A stretch of 64,000 bases of DNA from Paenimyroides baculatum (GTDB lineage Bacteria; Bacteroidota; Bacteroidia; Flavobacteriales; Flavobacteriaceae). The notes below the pieces were generated by a model. The model did no database searches. It saw nothing but the letters and a program-made list of their open reading frames with translations, and was not told where the DNA came from. This document shows, in pieces, positions 1 to 9,362 of the stretch (the stretch's first letter is position 1; each line of letters begins with the position of its first letter). The DNA is taken from assembly GCF_008629655.1 (NCBI RefSeq), contig NZ_VWSG01000008.1:1-64000 (forward strand), read 5' to 3'. The position numbers were made by a program, and so were the translations under genes.

Positions 1-45
1 GTCCTTTACAAAATTCTCTGCTGATTTCTTTTTTGGTGTTGCCAT
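1..45 (-). CDS. N-terminal 15 residues of a gene running off the left edge
   Basis: An ATG on the minus strand at 43-45 opens a frame starting MATPKKKSAENFVKD that continues past the edge. The basic N-terminus resembles, from memory only, the start of IS3-type transposase OrfA proteins of Bacteroidota, but 15 residues cannot identify a family. If it is an insertion-sequence gene, the end of the element would lie in the following gene-free stretch. Confidence 0.35.
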   Translation of the reverse strand, partial: MATPKKKSAENFVKD

Positions 46-160
46 AATTAAAGTTACATTTTTTTATGAAAACACTCCTTTAGTTTCTTTTATAAAATGT
101 CTACTTTTTGCTGACGATTTACAATTCTTTAATTGCAATCACCAACTCCAAACATAAAAA
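46..160. other. Gene-free stretch, possible insertion-sequence end
   Basis: No reading frame is supported. A T-rich segment at about 98-115 (TGTCTACTTTTTGCTGAC) lies some 50 bp upstream of the partial gene at the edge, where the terminal inverted repeat of an IS3-type element would be expected. The other end is outside the window, so this stays a guess. Confidence 0.2.
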
Positions 161-216
161 ACCAAAAGGAAGTCAAATGACTTCCTTTATTTTTCTTTAA
201 TAACCTTGATATTCTC
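161..216. repeat. Copy 1 of the duplicated ATPase 3' end and terminator
   Basis: About 55 bp match the 3' end of the large ATPase gene at 2153-2210: the hairpin (arms 165-175 and 178-188) followed by the reverse complement of its last codons (N-I-K-V-I-K-E-K-stop on the minus strand). The match breaks near 216. Copies 1 and 2 also share ATCACCAACTC just before the hairpin, so the duplicated unit was longer than the terminator. Confidence 0.85.
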
Positions 217-279
217 TTAAATGTTGGATCTTACTTTTAATTCTATCACCAGCAAAACGAATTATTAATTTTTAATTTC

Positions 280-312
280 TATATTTGTTATAGTATCAAA
301 TGATAGTATCAA
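280..312 (+). promoter_or_regulatory. Fic gene promoter with tandem 10-bp repeats
   Basis: TATATTTG at 280-287 fits the Bacteroidota -7 element TAnnTTTG. Just downstream, ATAGTATCAA occurs twice, at 290-299 and 303-312 (13-bp period), the second ending 3 bp before the Fic start codon. Direct repeats between start site and start codon look like an operator. The winged-helix-like C-terminus of the Fic protein is a candidate ligand; that is inference. Confidence 0.5.
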
Positions 313-315
313 TAA

Positions 316-1272
316 ATGAAACCTCCGTACGAAATATCTTCAGAAATATTAAAATATATATCTTCCATTTCAGAGAAAATTGGAGAAGTGAATGCAAAAT
401 ATTTAATTAAAACCAATCCCACTTTAAGAAAGCAGAATCAAATTAAAACAATTCAATCTTCGCTTAGCATAGAGGGAAACACATTAACCGAAGAGCAAAT
501 TACTGCCATTTTAGAGAACAAGCGGGTTGTTGGTCCTGAAAAAGACATTCTTGAAGTGCTTAATGCTTTAGAGGTTTATAAAAATATTAAGCAACTAAAA
601 CCAGAAAGTGAAAAAGATTTTTTAAAAGCGCATAAACTATTATTACAGAAATTAATCAATGAACCTGGAAAATATAGAAAACAAGGTGTTGGTATTGTGA
701 AAGGTTCTAAAGTGGAACATATTGCACCTTCATTTGAAAATGTTCCTTACTTAATGAAAGATTTGTTTGAGTATTTAAAAGATAAATCGGAATTAACACT
801 AATAAAAAGTTGTGTTTTTCACTACGAAATGGAATTTATTCATCCTTTTTTAGATGGAAATGGAAGAATGGGAAGATTATGGCAAACTTTAATTTTAATA
901 CAGGAATACCCCATTTTTGAATTTCTGCCATTTGAAACTTTGATCTCAAAAAATCAAAATGAATATTACAAGGCTTTGTCTATTTCTGATAAAGAAGGAA
1001 AATCCACTAAATTCATTGAATATATGTTGATGATTATTGATTGTTCGCTATCTGATTTACTTGAAAATTCTGCTAAAAAATTGAGTGATGAAGATAGAAT
1101 ACAGCTGTTTTTAGAGAACAACGAAAAAGATTTTAGCCGTAAAGATTATTTGAATTATTTTAAGAACATTTCTTCTGCTACTGCAAGTCGTGACTTAAAA
1201 AATGCTGTAGAAAATGGAATAATCTTAAAAAAGGGAGATAAAAAAACTACTACTTATAAAAAGAAACAGTAG
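316..1272 (+). CDS. Fic family protein (probable AMP transferase)
   Basis: This 318-residue protein has the full Fic catalytic motif HPFLDGNGRMGR at residues 176-187, so it should transfer AMP or another nucleotide moiety from a nucleotide to a hydroxyl of a target protein. An N-terminal inhibitory motif of the (S/T)xxxE(G/N) type is visible at residues 49-54 (S-L-S-I-E-G), marking a class II enzyme that blocks its own ATP site. The last ~60 residues (RKDYLNYF..., TASRDLKNAVENG) look like a winged helix, a common arrangement in class II Fic proteins. The gene stands alone, without a recognisable antitoxin, and is bracketed by duplicated copies of a neighbouring gene's 3' end, which suggests recent insertion. 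The target is unknown. Confidence 0.9.
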   Translation: MKPPYEISSEILKYISSISEKIGEVNAKYLIKTNPTLRKQNQIKTIQSSLSIEGNTLTEEQITAILENKRVVGPEKDILEVLNALEVYKNIKQLKPESEKDFLKAHKLLLQKLINEPGKYRKQGVGIVKGSKVEHIAPSFENVPYLMKDLFEYLKDKSELTLIKSCVFHYEMEFIHPFLDGNGRMGRLWQTLILIQEYPIFEFLPFETLISKNQNEYYKALSISDKEGKSTKFIEYMLMIIDCSLSDLLENSAKKLSDEDRIQLFLENNEKDFSRKDYLNYFKNISSATASRDLKNAVENGIILKKGDKKTTTYKKKQ

Positions 1273-1304
1273 TATGCTTTTCCTTAGTATCACCAACTCA
1301 AAAA

Positions 1305-1414
1305 AAACAAAAGGAAGTCAAATGACTTCCTTTATTTTTCTTTAATAACCTTGATAATTCTTTCTAGGTTTTCGTTTAAATTCAGCATTTCTGCAAACAC
1401 TTTATCGTCTTTAG
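1305..1414. repeat. Copy 2 of the duplicated ATPase 3' end and terminator
   Basis: This 110-bp segment aligns without gaps to 2153-2262 with about seven mismatches by eye. Read on the minus strand it encodes the last ~26 residues and the stop of the 1611-residue ATPase, with one substitution (LERIIKVIKEK instead of LEGIIKVIKEK), followed by the same hairpin (arms 1310-1320 and 1323-1333). It is a dead gene tail and also the terminator of the Fic gene. Confidence 0.9.
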
Positions 1415-1565
1415 GAAAAACTACTTTTTTTCTCCATTTAAATTAGCTTAAAATGTCATACTTTTTTAAAATATTATATTTACTTATAATATTTTCATAA
1501 AAAAATCGTTATTATTTAAAATTTTAAATATACCTTTCAAGACTATCCTTAAATTTAGAAAAAAT

Positions 1566-2153
1566 ATGAAACTTACATTTAATTACTTATTACTTTTCAT
1601 TAGCTCATCAATAGTGATAAGCTGTAATGATGATGCAACAATTGCTAATAATACGCAGCAATGTGATTCAACCAATACTACTTTTAATCAACTTTATAAC
1701 AATTTAGCTAACGCATCAAATAATCAAGACGTAATTACTATGGATTTAGAATCCCATACTTATACTTTTGAGGTTTTATCAAATAAAACTATCTGTAAAA
1801 TTGGGTATCAGAGTTTACCAACATTTAACACAACACCTTATGTTATAGAAATTCATGACAATACATCTAACACACCTCTTTATAGTGGAAGCCATGTTTT
1901 TTCTTCAACTTCAACTTCATACATTGCAATAAATCCAATTCAAGTTGTTACAGGGCATTCTTATACCATTAAAAGGATTCAAACAAATTGGAATGGAAAT
2001 ATTGAAAACACAATAGGAAGACTTGTGAATGGAAATATAACTTTTCCTGTTATTCAGGGTGATTTAAAAGTTACAGGTTCTTCATTTTACGGAACAGGCG
2101 GACCTTCTGATGATTGGGGAATTCCTTATATAGATATTGTATTTGAAAATTAA
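1566..2153 (+). CDS. Putative lipoprotein of unknown function
   Basis: The 195-residue product starts with a hydrophobic segment ending in a lipobox (IVISC, Cys20), so it should be exported and lipid-anchored, followed by an Asp/Asn-rich linker typical of Bacteroidota lipoproteins. The rest is rich in Thr, Ser and Asn and looks beta-sandwich-like; no family was recognised. About 290 bp of AT-rich, gene-free DNA separate it from the Fic gene, so it probably has its own promoter. It is bracketed by copies 2 and 3 of the ATPase 3'-end repeat, so it looks like a second inserted cassette, convergent with the ATPase operon. Confidence 0.7.
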   Translation: MKLTFNYLLLFISSSIVISCNDDATIANNTQQCDSTNTTFNQLYNNLANASNNQDVITMDLESHTYTFEVLSNKTICKIGYQSLPTFNTTPYVIEIHDNTSNTPLYSGSHVFSSTSTSYIAINPIQVVTGHSYTIKRIQTNWNGNIENTIGRLVNGNITFPVIQGDLKVTGSSFYGTGGPSDDWGIPYIDIVFEN

Positions 2154-2156
2154 ACC

Positions 2157-2181
2157 AAAAGGAAGTCATTTGACTTCCTTT
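2157..2181. terminator. Bidirectional terminator of the PspA-flotillin-ATPase operon
   Basis: A hairpin with arms AAAGGAAGTCA (2158-2168) and TGACTTCCTTT (2171-2181) is flanked by A and T runs, so it can stop both the ATPase operon and the lipoprotein gene. It is the resident copy (copy 3) of the triplicated sequence; its right arm touches the ATPase stop codon. Confidence 0.8.
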
Positions 2182-5100
2182 ATTTTTCTTTAATAACCTT
2201 GATAATTCCTTCCAAGTTTTCGTTTAAATTCAGCATTTCGGCAAACACTTTATCGTCTTTAGCCAAAAGACCGTGTTTATTGTTTTTACGGAACAGTTCC
2301 TTGATTTCCTCCCATCGAATTTTCTCATCAACCGTGATTAATCCGGCAAGTTCCTTTAACTTGAGCAAATTGCTTTCGGTATCGGCAGTCAGCGTTTGCG
2401 ATTCGCTTTCGTAATGCGTCAGCAACAAATCGTTGATTTCCTTATCGTTCATCATAGGCACCACCTGCGCAACCAGTTTGCTCATGTTTCGGTACGATCC
2501 CTGCATTTTAAACGATGGTTCGGTTCGGTACGCATCCTGCATTGCCGCACTTTGAATGTACTGCTGGTTTACTTTAATCACCACATCGCGAATCTTAATG
2601 ATATGCTGTAAAACGGTAATGCAATCGTCGATTTCCTGTTTGGTATAATTTCCTTCCAAATCGGGCAGTTGCTCTGTTCCCTGCGAAATAAAATCGATCA
2701 ACGCATAAAAATCCTGAAACGATCTACTGGCAATTTTCTCTAAATACACATTTTCAATCGCCGCGTTTTCAATCAAACTTAAATTAAACAAATGCGCCGT
2801 ATCGCCAATAACATCGCCCAGATTATACACATCGGCACGGTTTGCCAACATATCGGGAATCTGAAATTTTGATCCGCTTTCGGTGTACGGATTTCCCGCC
2901 ATTACAATACAGAAACGTTTTCCGCGCAAATCGTAGGTTTTACTTTCGCCATCGAAAATTCCGTCTATTTTTCGCTGACCATCCGCCAATGAAATGAACT
3001 TCTGTAAAAATTCCGGACTTAAATGCTGAATATCGTCTAAATACAGCATTACGTTATCTGCCATTTCAAACGATAAATTAATCTTTTTCAACTCTTCGCG
3101 TTCGCCCGATGTTTTGGCTTCCACAGGATCAATCGACGTGATGGAATGCCCAATGGTTGGTCCGTTTACTTTTACAAAATGTAGCCCCATGGTTTTTGCC
3201 AGATATTCCATTAACGTGGTTTTACCGTAACCCGGCGGCGAAATTAACAACAGCATTCCCATACGTGCCGTGCGTTTGCTGTCGCCTGCGGTGCCCAACT
3301 GTTTTGCCAGATTGTTACCAATTAACGGAAAATACACTTCGTTGATTAATTTGTTTCGAACGAACGACGTTAATACTTTTGGTTCCAACTCGTTTATTTT
3401 TAACGCGTTTTCGTACGATTTGCTCAATTGATTTTTTAGATTGATAAACGCTTCAAAACGCGGAACTTTGTTGTTTGTAAAATCGGTTAGTTTGTTTATA
3501 AAATTGTAATAATCCAATGTAAAACTGCCGTTTTCCAATATAGAATGATTTCCTTTTAAATCAGTGATTTCAACCGAATCTTTACCAAAAACAAGCTGGT
3601 ATTCGTCTTTTGAAAACAATAAAACAACCGCAGTTTCATCAATGTATTTTCGATAGATTTCCAAATCGGCATGCTCATCAATAAAAGCGTTCAACCAGTT
3701 TAAAATCAAGAAATAGCGATCGGTTAACGAGAATTGTTCGTTTTGAACATCAGCCTGAAAATCTGCCAACGATCTTTTTTCCTGAACAATTCGTGAAAAT
3801 TCCTGCTTTAAATGATCGCTGAATTCACTTATTGCAAACTTTTTATAGTTGCTGAACGATCCAAAAATATAATGCGCCACGCTGGTTTTATCGGTTAAAG
3901 TTTGATCTACCGTTGTTTGCCATGTCTCAAAATTATTTTCGATTTGATCTATCACCGACTGATAACGCTGTGTGCTTGGAAACGCCTTTAAAACCGAATG
4001 CGTAGATTGAATTAACGTAAAAAGTTTCTGCTGATCGTTCTCCAGTAAATGATGCCAAAACAACTGCGCGACCGATCGTGTGGAGACATTGTAACGCAAC
4101 ACACCCAGCTTTTTATCGACACTTTGCAGAGCTTCGTAAATAGCAAGCGCATCGGTGTTGTGAACGCCTTTTACATAACCTTCGGAATAATTTTGCTCTA
4201 CCGTTTGGTTGATAAATCCTGCTGCATCAAAATCGTTATAAGTTGCCGCTTTAAACGCTTTGTATGCCAGATATTCCGCTCGATAAACGTTGTTGTTTTC
4301 CGAAATCAGTTCCTGATTCCAAATATCTTTATAATCTGCTAAATCGGTATTTTGAACTTTCTGATAAAAACTGGTTCCGGTTAAATGGTAAAAAAGTTCG
4401 TTGTTTCTGTTAACCAGCGTTAAACTTAACGATTGGTTATTAACCGAAAACTTGTGTTTACCAAGTGCAATAATATTTTGCCCGTCAACGTACAATTCCG
4501 TTTTATCACGTAAAATTCGCTGTGCATCTTCTTGCGTTTTCTTTAAAAGATTTTCAAGATTTTCTGCTTTTGATACATCGTTCAACGATTTTAATTCGGC
4601 AACCAATTGTCGAACCTTATCAATCATTAAATCCGAAGCAAAAAAGCTTAAAATATCTTCTTTTGTTGCCAACGTTAGCGATTTGTTTTCGATGTTTTTA
4701 AGCACGCGCAAACCAATCTGTTCCAACGAATCGGTGCGCTTATTAACCTGCGCAACAATCTGTTCACGCTTGGTATTAAACGCTTTGATAACCTCATCGC
4801 GCTTATCGGCAATTTTCAGCACAAAATCATCAATATCAGAAAACTTGCTTTCCAGCTCTTCTAACTGAACTACAATTTTGGTGTAATATTCATCGGTTTT
4901 TTCTGCCGACGTTGATAGTTCCAGATAATTGGTAACCGTTTGTTCCAACAGCGTTAACTGTGCAGAAAATTCGGCACCGGCTTCCTGATTTCGTAACGAA
5001 TTAATTTTGCGAGTCAGTTGCGCACGCAATTCGTTCAACGAACTAAAAATCAGCGATATTTTCTCGACAATCTTTGTGGTTTGCGTAGCATCATCGATCT

Positions 5101-7015
5101 TTAAACCGTTTAAAATCTCGATCAAAACTTCTAATTCGGTAGAAATTTCGGTATTGGTTTCTTCCACCGTTTTGGCATCAAAAACCTTATCAATAGCTGC
5201 AACTTTTTCTTTTTGTGCTTCCACCTTTTGTTCGTAAGGCAATAAAGCTTCGTCTTTTAAAAGAAAGGCAACAGTTTGGTTTGATAAATCAACGGTAATA
5301 GTATTTAATCGGTAAATTAACTGATCTATATTTTCTGTTGAAACATAACGAACACTTTTTAAACTGATGAATTCGCCCTGCAATTTTCGGGCAGAAGCCA
5401 ACAAATTTACCAATTGATCTAACGTTTCAACTGTGGTGCTGTTGATTTTAAAAATGAGTTCCTCTAAATGTTTATCGGACTGCTGGTATAATTCTTCGGC
5501 ATGTTTGCGTTGCGCCTGAACTTTTACAAATTCATCGATTGCTGTGTTGGCAACATCTTTTATCTGACTTAACGGCGCGCCTAAATCTTTTAAAGCCGTA
5601 TCGTTAATCCAAAAATAAGAATCGAGTAACGTGGTGGTTTTCTTCAGAATTTCCTCATACAAACCTTCGTACGAATCTTCTTTAGTAGCCAGCTGAATTA
5701 CCTCTTGAGTTTCTGCCATTGCCTGCACAATCTGCTTGTTGCCCACTTTGTACAACGGATCTTCTTTACGGGCTTCGTTTTCTTTTAAAACTGCCATATA
5801 AGGCGTTTCCCAAATCTGTACCTGATGGTGGCGCGTTGCTTCGGCTTCGGTTCTAAAATAAATTAAACTGCCATCTTTAAAAATGGTGAAACCGTTGCAA
5901 ACAATAGGCGTTTCTACTGCCTGCTGAATGATGTTGTACGACATTAAAATGAACGTATTGGTTTCGCGCTGATTAAAAATATACAGAAAATCTTCTCCGT
6001 TGGGCGATGCTATTTTTCGTAAAAACTGCACGTTTTCCAAATGAGAATCGAACACTTTGTGGGTGCCGTTTTGCAAATAATATCCGTTCGAAAAAATAAT
6101 TCCCTGATTATCGGGCAACAAAATAGCCGATTGGTTTAACGACGGGAGATTGATTACCTCTTTCGTTTTTACGTTGAACACGTAGGCACGAAAATCTTCC
6201 TGATACGGCTTTATGCGTATGGCAATTAAATTTCCTAAATCGGCGTAGTAATATTCGGCATCGTCTAACTGCTGGTCTAAATTGGTGACTTTTTCGCTGT
6301 AAATTCCTTTACCGGTATCGGTATTGTCTTCAATTTTAAAGGTAATATCGCCATGAAGTGCTTCAATAAAAACCTTGTCTAAAATAGAAATATGCGGAAA
6401 TTTACCTAAACGGCGATCGTCTAAATTGGTTTTGATCCATTGAAATTCAAACTGCGTAGGCTGTTTTACATCGTGAATACTACGATCGTCCTGATAAATC
6501 AGTTTTCCGTCTTTTATCAACCATTTAAAAGCCTTTAAATCATCGACATTTTTACTTGTCTGAAAAATCATGTACAAGTAATTCTCTGTTCTGCGGAATT
6601 TCGCAAAAATAGAATCTCGGTAATATTTATACAGATTCTGATAATCGGTTACAAAGTTAGCGTCGTTGATTAAATCTAACGTTTGCGGTACAAACTGATT
6701 GTTTTCGAACAGATAAATACTGAAAACATCGGCTAAATTAATTTCGGTGCGCAAACCAAAATGCACGTTGTAACCAAAAATACAAAGATTGTCTATGGCA
6801 ACAATTCCGCGCGCTGTACAGGTGTTTTCGGTATCGATACGCTGATTTGCCTTTAACACAAAACTGGTAGAATTGAAAACTTCTTTGCGGGCGCTGTTTA
6901 AGGATTTTAACCTTGCCAGCAACTCTTCTTTCTGTGTGTGCAAACGCTTACGGATAATCTCGTATGCGCCGGAATCTATGGTTGGTTGCGGTGTTGTAAC
7001 TTTTTCTTCTTGCAT
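2180..7015 (-). CDS. Giant AAA-family ATPase with coiled-coil middle ('DNA repair ATPase' family)
   Basis: This 1611-residue protein has a C-terminal AAA ATPase module: Walker A (SPPGYGKTT) near residue 1262 and Walker B (VMLYLDDIQH) near 1323, followed by a segment like sensor 1 (IVMAGNPYT). The first ~400 residues look beta-rich; residues ~450-850 are long helices likely to form coiled coils. Homologues are usually annotated 'DNA repair ATPase', but I know of no direct evidence for a repair role. It is the last gene of an operon with PspA- and flotillin-like proteins, so a membrane-associated remodelling role, comparable to PspF-type or ESCRT-type ATPases acting with PspA proteins, is a reasonable inference. 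Its 3' end has been copied twice upstream of the window's first genes. Confidence 0.75.
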   Translation of the reverse strand: MQEEKVTTPQPTIDSGAYEIIRKRLHTQKEELLARLKSLNSARKEVFNSTSFVLKANQRIDTENTCTARGIVAIDNLCIFGYNVHFGLRTEINLADVFSIYLFENNQFVPQTLDLINDANFVTDYQNLYKYYRDSIFAKFRRTENYLYMIFQTSKNVDDLKAFKWLIKDGKLIYQDDRSIHDVKQPTQFEFQWIKTNLDDRRLGKFPHISILDKVFIEALHGDITFKIEDNTDTGKGIYSEKVTNLDQQLDDAEYYYADLGNLIAIRIKPYQEDFRAYVFNVKTKEVINLPSLNQSAILLPDNQGIIFSNGYYLQNGTHKVFDSHLENVQFLRKIASPNGEDFLYIFNQRETNTFILMSYNIIQQAVETPIVCNGFTIFKDGSLIYFRTEAEATRHHQVQIWETPYMAVLKENEARKEDPLYKVGNKQIVQAMAETQEVIQLATKEDSYEGLYEEILKKTTTLLDSYFWINDTALKDLGAPLSQIKDVANTAIDEFVKVQAQRKHAEELYQQSDKHLEELIFKINSTTVETLDQLVNLLASARKLQGEFISLKSVRYVSTENIDQLIYRLNTITVDLSNQTVAFLLKDEALLPYEQKVEAQKEKVAAIDKVFDAKTVEETNTEISTELEVLIEILNGLKIDDATQTTKIVEKISLIFSSLNELRAQLTRKINSLRNQEAGAEFSAQLTLLEQTVTNYLELSTSAEKTDEYYTKIVVQLEELESKFSDIDDFVLKIADKRDEVIKAFNTKREQIVAQVNKRTDSLEQIGLRVLKNIENKSLTLATKEDILSFFASDLMIDKVRQLVAELKSLNDVSKAENLENLLKKTQEDAQRILRDKTELYVDGQNIIALGKHKFSVNNQSLSLTLVNRNNELFYHLTGTSFYQKVQNTDLADYKDIWNQELISENNNVYRAEYLAYKAFKAATYNDFDAAGFINQTVEQNYSEGYVKGVHNTDALAIYEALQSVDKKLGVLRYNVSTRSVAQLFWHHLLENDQQKLFTLIQSTHSVLKAFPSTQRYQSVIDQIENNFETWQTTVDQTLTDKTSVAHYIFGSFSNYKKFAISEFSDHLKQEFSRIVQEKRSLADFQADVQNEQFSLTDRYFLILNWLNAFIDEHADLEIYRKYIDETAVVLLFSKDEYQLVFGKDSVEITDLKGNHSILENGSFTLDYYNFINKLTDFTNNKVPRFEAFINLKNQLSKSYENALKINELEPKVLTSFVRNKLINEVYFPLIGNNLAKQLGTAGDSKRTARMGMLLLISPPGYGKTTLMEYLAKTMGLHFVKVNGPTIGHSITSIDPVEAKTSGEREELKKINLSFEMADNVMLYLDDIQHLSPEFLQKFISLADGQRKIDGIFDGESKTYDLRGKRFCIVMAGNPYTESGSKFQIPDMLANRADVYNLGDVIGDTAHLFNLSLIENAAIENVYLEKIASRSFQDFYALIDFISQGTEQLPDLEGNYTKQEIDDCITVLQHIIKIRDVVIKVNQQYIQSAAMQDAYRTEPSFKMQGSYRNMSKLVAQVVPMMNDKEINDLLLTHYESESQTLTADTESNLLKLKELAGLITVDEKIRWEEIKELFRKNNKHGLLAKDDKVFAEMLNLNENLEGIIKVIKEK

Positions 7016-7113
7016 TGATTTTAAATTAATGCGTTAGTGAAATTAAACTTGCCTTTCTTTGGTTTTAAAAGGCAAGTTTAGGCATAAGTGTGTTTATTTT
7101 ATGATAAATTCTT

Positions 7114-7203
7114 TGTCATTCCGTGCTTGACACGGAATCGCATCATTTAATCTTGTGAGATGCTGCACTTCGACATGCTCAGTGACCGGTTCAGGATGAC
7201 AAG
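7114..7203. repeat. Dispersed intergenic repeat, copy A
   Basis: The spacer between the flotillin and ATPase genes holds an interspersed element of about 90 bp: TGTCATTCCGTGCTTGACACGGAATCGCATC and following bases, ending TTCAGGATGACAAGC. The same core recurs in inverted orientation at 15804-15908, and end fragments (CAGAATGACAAACTT-like) occur near 10327 and 19615. Inner arms (CCGTG/CACGG) can pair, so it forms hairpins. It looks like a genome-wide REP-like or small mobile repeat. Confidence 0.75.
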
Positions 7204-7228
7204 CTTTATCTTTAAAACCTATTAACGA

Positions 7229-9349
7229 TTAAATTAATTTTTTGTTTGATATTCCCAAGTTTTTAGCCATACCGAATAACGAATTAATGAAACCTGCATC
7301 TTCTTCATTACCCTGACCGCCTGCTGCCTGCTGTAATTTTATCAAAGCTGCCGAAACGGTTAGGTTTTTAATATCGTTTGATGAAATGCCGTATTTGTCT
7401 GCCAAACCACGGATTTTCTCCGCTAAATCTCCTTTTCCGTCTGGTCCCATCAACGATTCTTTAATGTCTAAAGCATGTTGCGAATTGTTGATTAAATGAT
7501 CGAAACCTTTTGAGTTGGAAACCTGGCGAACAATGTTTTCAAAGAACATGGTTTCGCCACCAACGATATCAATTTTCGCTGTTTTCAATGCTTCAGAAAG
7601 AACGCTAGCCTGTGCTGAAGCAATATCTTTTTGAATGTCGATATGCGCCAGTTCTACTTCTTTCTCTTTTTGTAACTGTAACTTGAACTCTTCGTGTTCT
7701 TTACCAACGCCGTCTAGTTTTTTCATAGCTTCGGCTTTTTCTTCGATGCCTTTTGCTTCTGCCATTGCTTTTTCACGAACAACTTCGGCTTCTGCCAAAC
7801 CTTCTTTACGCATAGCTTCGGCTTTAATTTCTATAACCGCAGCCATTTTCGTTCCTTGAATTTCTTCTGCTTCTGCTTTTGCAATCATTACTTCTGCTTC
7901 AGATAATCCAATTGCAGCTTCTTCTTTCGCCTGTGCTTCGGCAATAATTTTACGAGCTTCGGCTTCTTTTGAAGCAGCTTCTTTCTTCGCTTCCGCATCA
8001 ATCAAGACTTCTTGTGCTTTACGTTCTGCCACCATTTTTTGAGCATCAGCATCGATCACTTTTTTCTCTTTTTCTTGTTCCGCTGCAATTTTAGATGCTT
8101 CGGCAGCTTTTACCGTTGCAATTAAACGCTCTTCTGCTTCTTGCGATGCTGCAATTACGCCAGCTTGTTTTTTACGCTCTACTTCACGGTACACTTCTAC
8201 ATCGCGAACGTTTTGTTGTTCTTCTACAACGCCTTTTTCTAACTGAACGCGTTCTTTAATTACATTTTGAATCGATTTTTTCTCGGTTTCGATCGATCGT
8301 TCTTTATCAATCTGTGCCAAGGTAACAATACGCTCTCTTTCGGTTTGTTCTAACGCGCGGTCTTTTTCTACACGCTCGGTTTCAACAGCATCGGTACGAA
8401 TTTTATTCTTTTCTGCAATGATGATCTGACGCAGTTTGTTTTCTTCCTGAACAGCCAATTGTTCTTCGGTAGAAATACGAACGGTTTGCGATTTTAAGCG
8501 TTCTTCTTCACGAACTTTAGTAATTTCGGCCTCTTCACGTGCTTTAATATTATCGATTTCACGTTTTTGCTTTTCTTCTTTTTCTGCCAACTGACGTTCT
8601 AATTCCAAAATTGCTTCGCGCGCTTCAACGTTTTGTTTTTTAATTACTTTTTCTTCTTCGCGACGAATTAAATTGGCACTCATATTTTGTTTTGCCGTTA
8701 ATTCGGTAATCTTTTTAATTCCTTCAGAATCTAAAATATTTTCGGCACTTAAAAAACGTAATTCAGTTTGTTCCAAATAATCAATCGCACAATCGTCTAA
8801 AATATATCCGTTTAAATCTGTTCCGATAATGTTCAAGATTTCATCACGAAACTCACGACGCGCTTCGTATAATTCAATAAAATCGAATTTTTTACCAACG
8901 GTTTTTAATGCTTCGGAAAACTTCGATTCAAAAATACTTTTTAATGTTTCGGGATCACTTGCACGGTCACATCCTAAATTCTGTGCCACGTTGATAACAT
9001 CATCTACCGACTTGTTTACGCGAACGAAAAACGCCACTTTAATATCGGCACGAATATTATCGCGACAAATCAATCCGTCGTGCTGCATACGGGCAATTTC
9101 GATTTTCTTTACCGAAATATCCATGATTTCCATTTTATGAAAAACCGGAATTACGTACATTCCTTTGTTGAATGCTACTTTAGATCCACCCACACCGGTA
9201 CGCACAATTGCCTTGCCCTGCGGGATTTTTTTGTAGAACATGCTTAATACTACAAAAAACGAGATGATTAAAAATACAATTACGCCTAATGCTAAAAGTA
9301 TGATTCCTGATACGCCCGAAAGCCCGTCAATTAATAATAGTTTGTTCAT
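7229..9349 (-). CDS. Flotillin-family (SPFH) membrane protein, YqiK-like
   Basis: The 706-residue protein has one N-terminal membrane segment (about residues 13-38), then an SPFH/Band-7 domain (about 40-200), then a very long Ala/Glu/Lys-rich coiled coil (about 220-560) with repeated AEAxxxE patterns, and a C-terminal tail. This is the layout of flotillins of the YqiK type, which assemble on the inner face of the cytoplasmic membrane and organise membrane domains. It lies 13 bp downstream of a YqiJ-like OB-fold membrane protein, the usual NfeD-flotillin pairing, in an operon with PspA. The start is an ATG with a plausible N-terminal anchor. Confidence 0.9.
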   Translation of the reverse strand: MNKLLLIDGLSGVSGIILLALGVIVFLIISFFVVLSMFYKKIPQGKAIVRTGVGGSKVAFNKGMYVIPVFHKMEIMDISVKKIEIARMQHDGLICRDNIRADIKVAFFVRVNKSVDDVINVAQNLGCDRASDPETLKSIFESKFSEALKTVGKKFDFIELYEARREFRDEILNIIGTDLNGYILDDCAIDYLEQTELRFLSAENILDSEGIKKITELTAKQNMSANLIRREEEKVIKKQNVEAREAILELERQLAEKEEKQKREIDNIKAREEAEITKVREEERLKSQTVRISTEEQLAVQEENKLRQIIIAEKNKIRTDAVETERVEKDRALEQTERERIVTLAQIDKERSIETEKKSIQNVIKERVQLEKGVVEEQQNVRDVEVYREVERKKQAGVIAASQEAEERLIATVKAAEASKIAAEQEKEKKVIDADAQKMVAERKAQEVLIDAEAKKEAASKEAEARKIIAEAQAKEEAAIGLSEAEVMIAKAEAEEIQGTKMAAVIEIKAEAMRKEGLAEAEVVREKAMAEAKGIEEKAEAMKKLDGVGKEHEEFKLQLQKEKEVELAHIDIQKDIASAQASVLSEALKTAKIDIVGGETMFFENIVRQVSNSKGFDHLINNSQHALDIKESLMGPDGKGDLAEKIRGLADKYGISSNDIKNLTVSAALIKLQQAAGGQGNEEDAGFINSLFGMAKNLGISNKKLI

Positions 9350-9362
9350 TGATTTAATTTAG

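Noticed and set aside
4401..4868. Long plus-strand open frame within the ATPase gene
   Set aside because: It is antisense to a well-supported coding gene, Ser/Cys-rich as expected of a shadow frame, and has no promoter or family features. The same applies to the other frames opposite the ATPase and flotillin genes.
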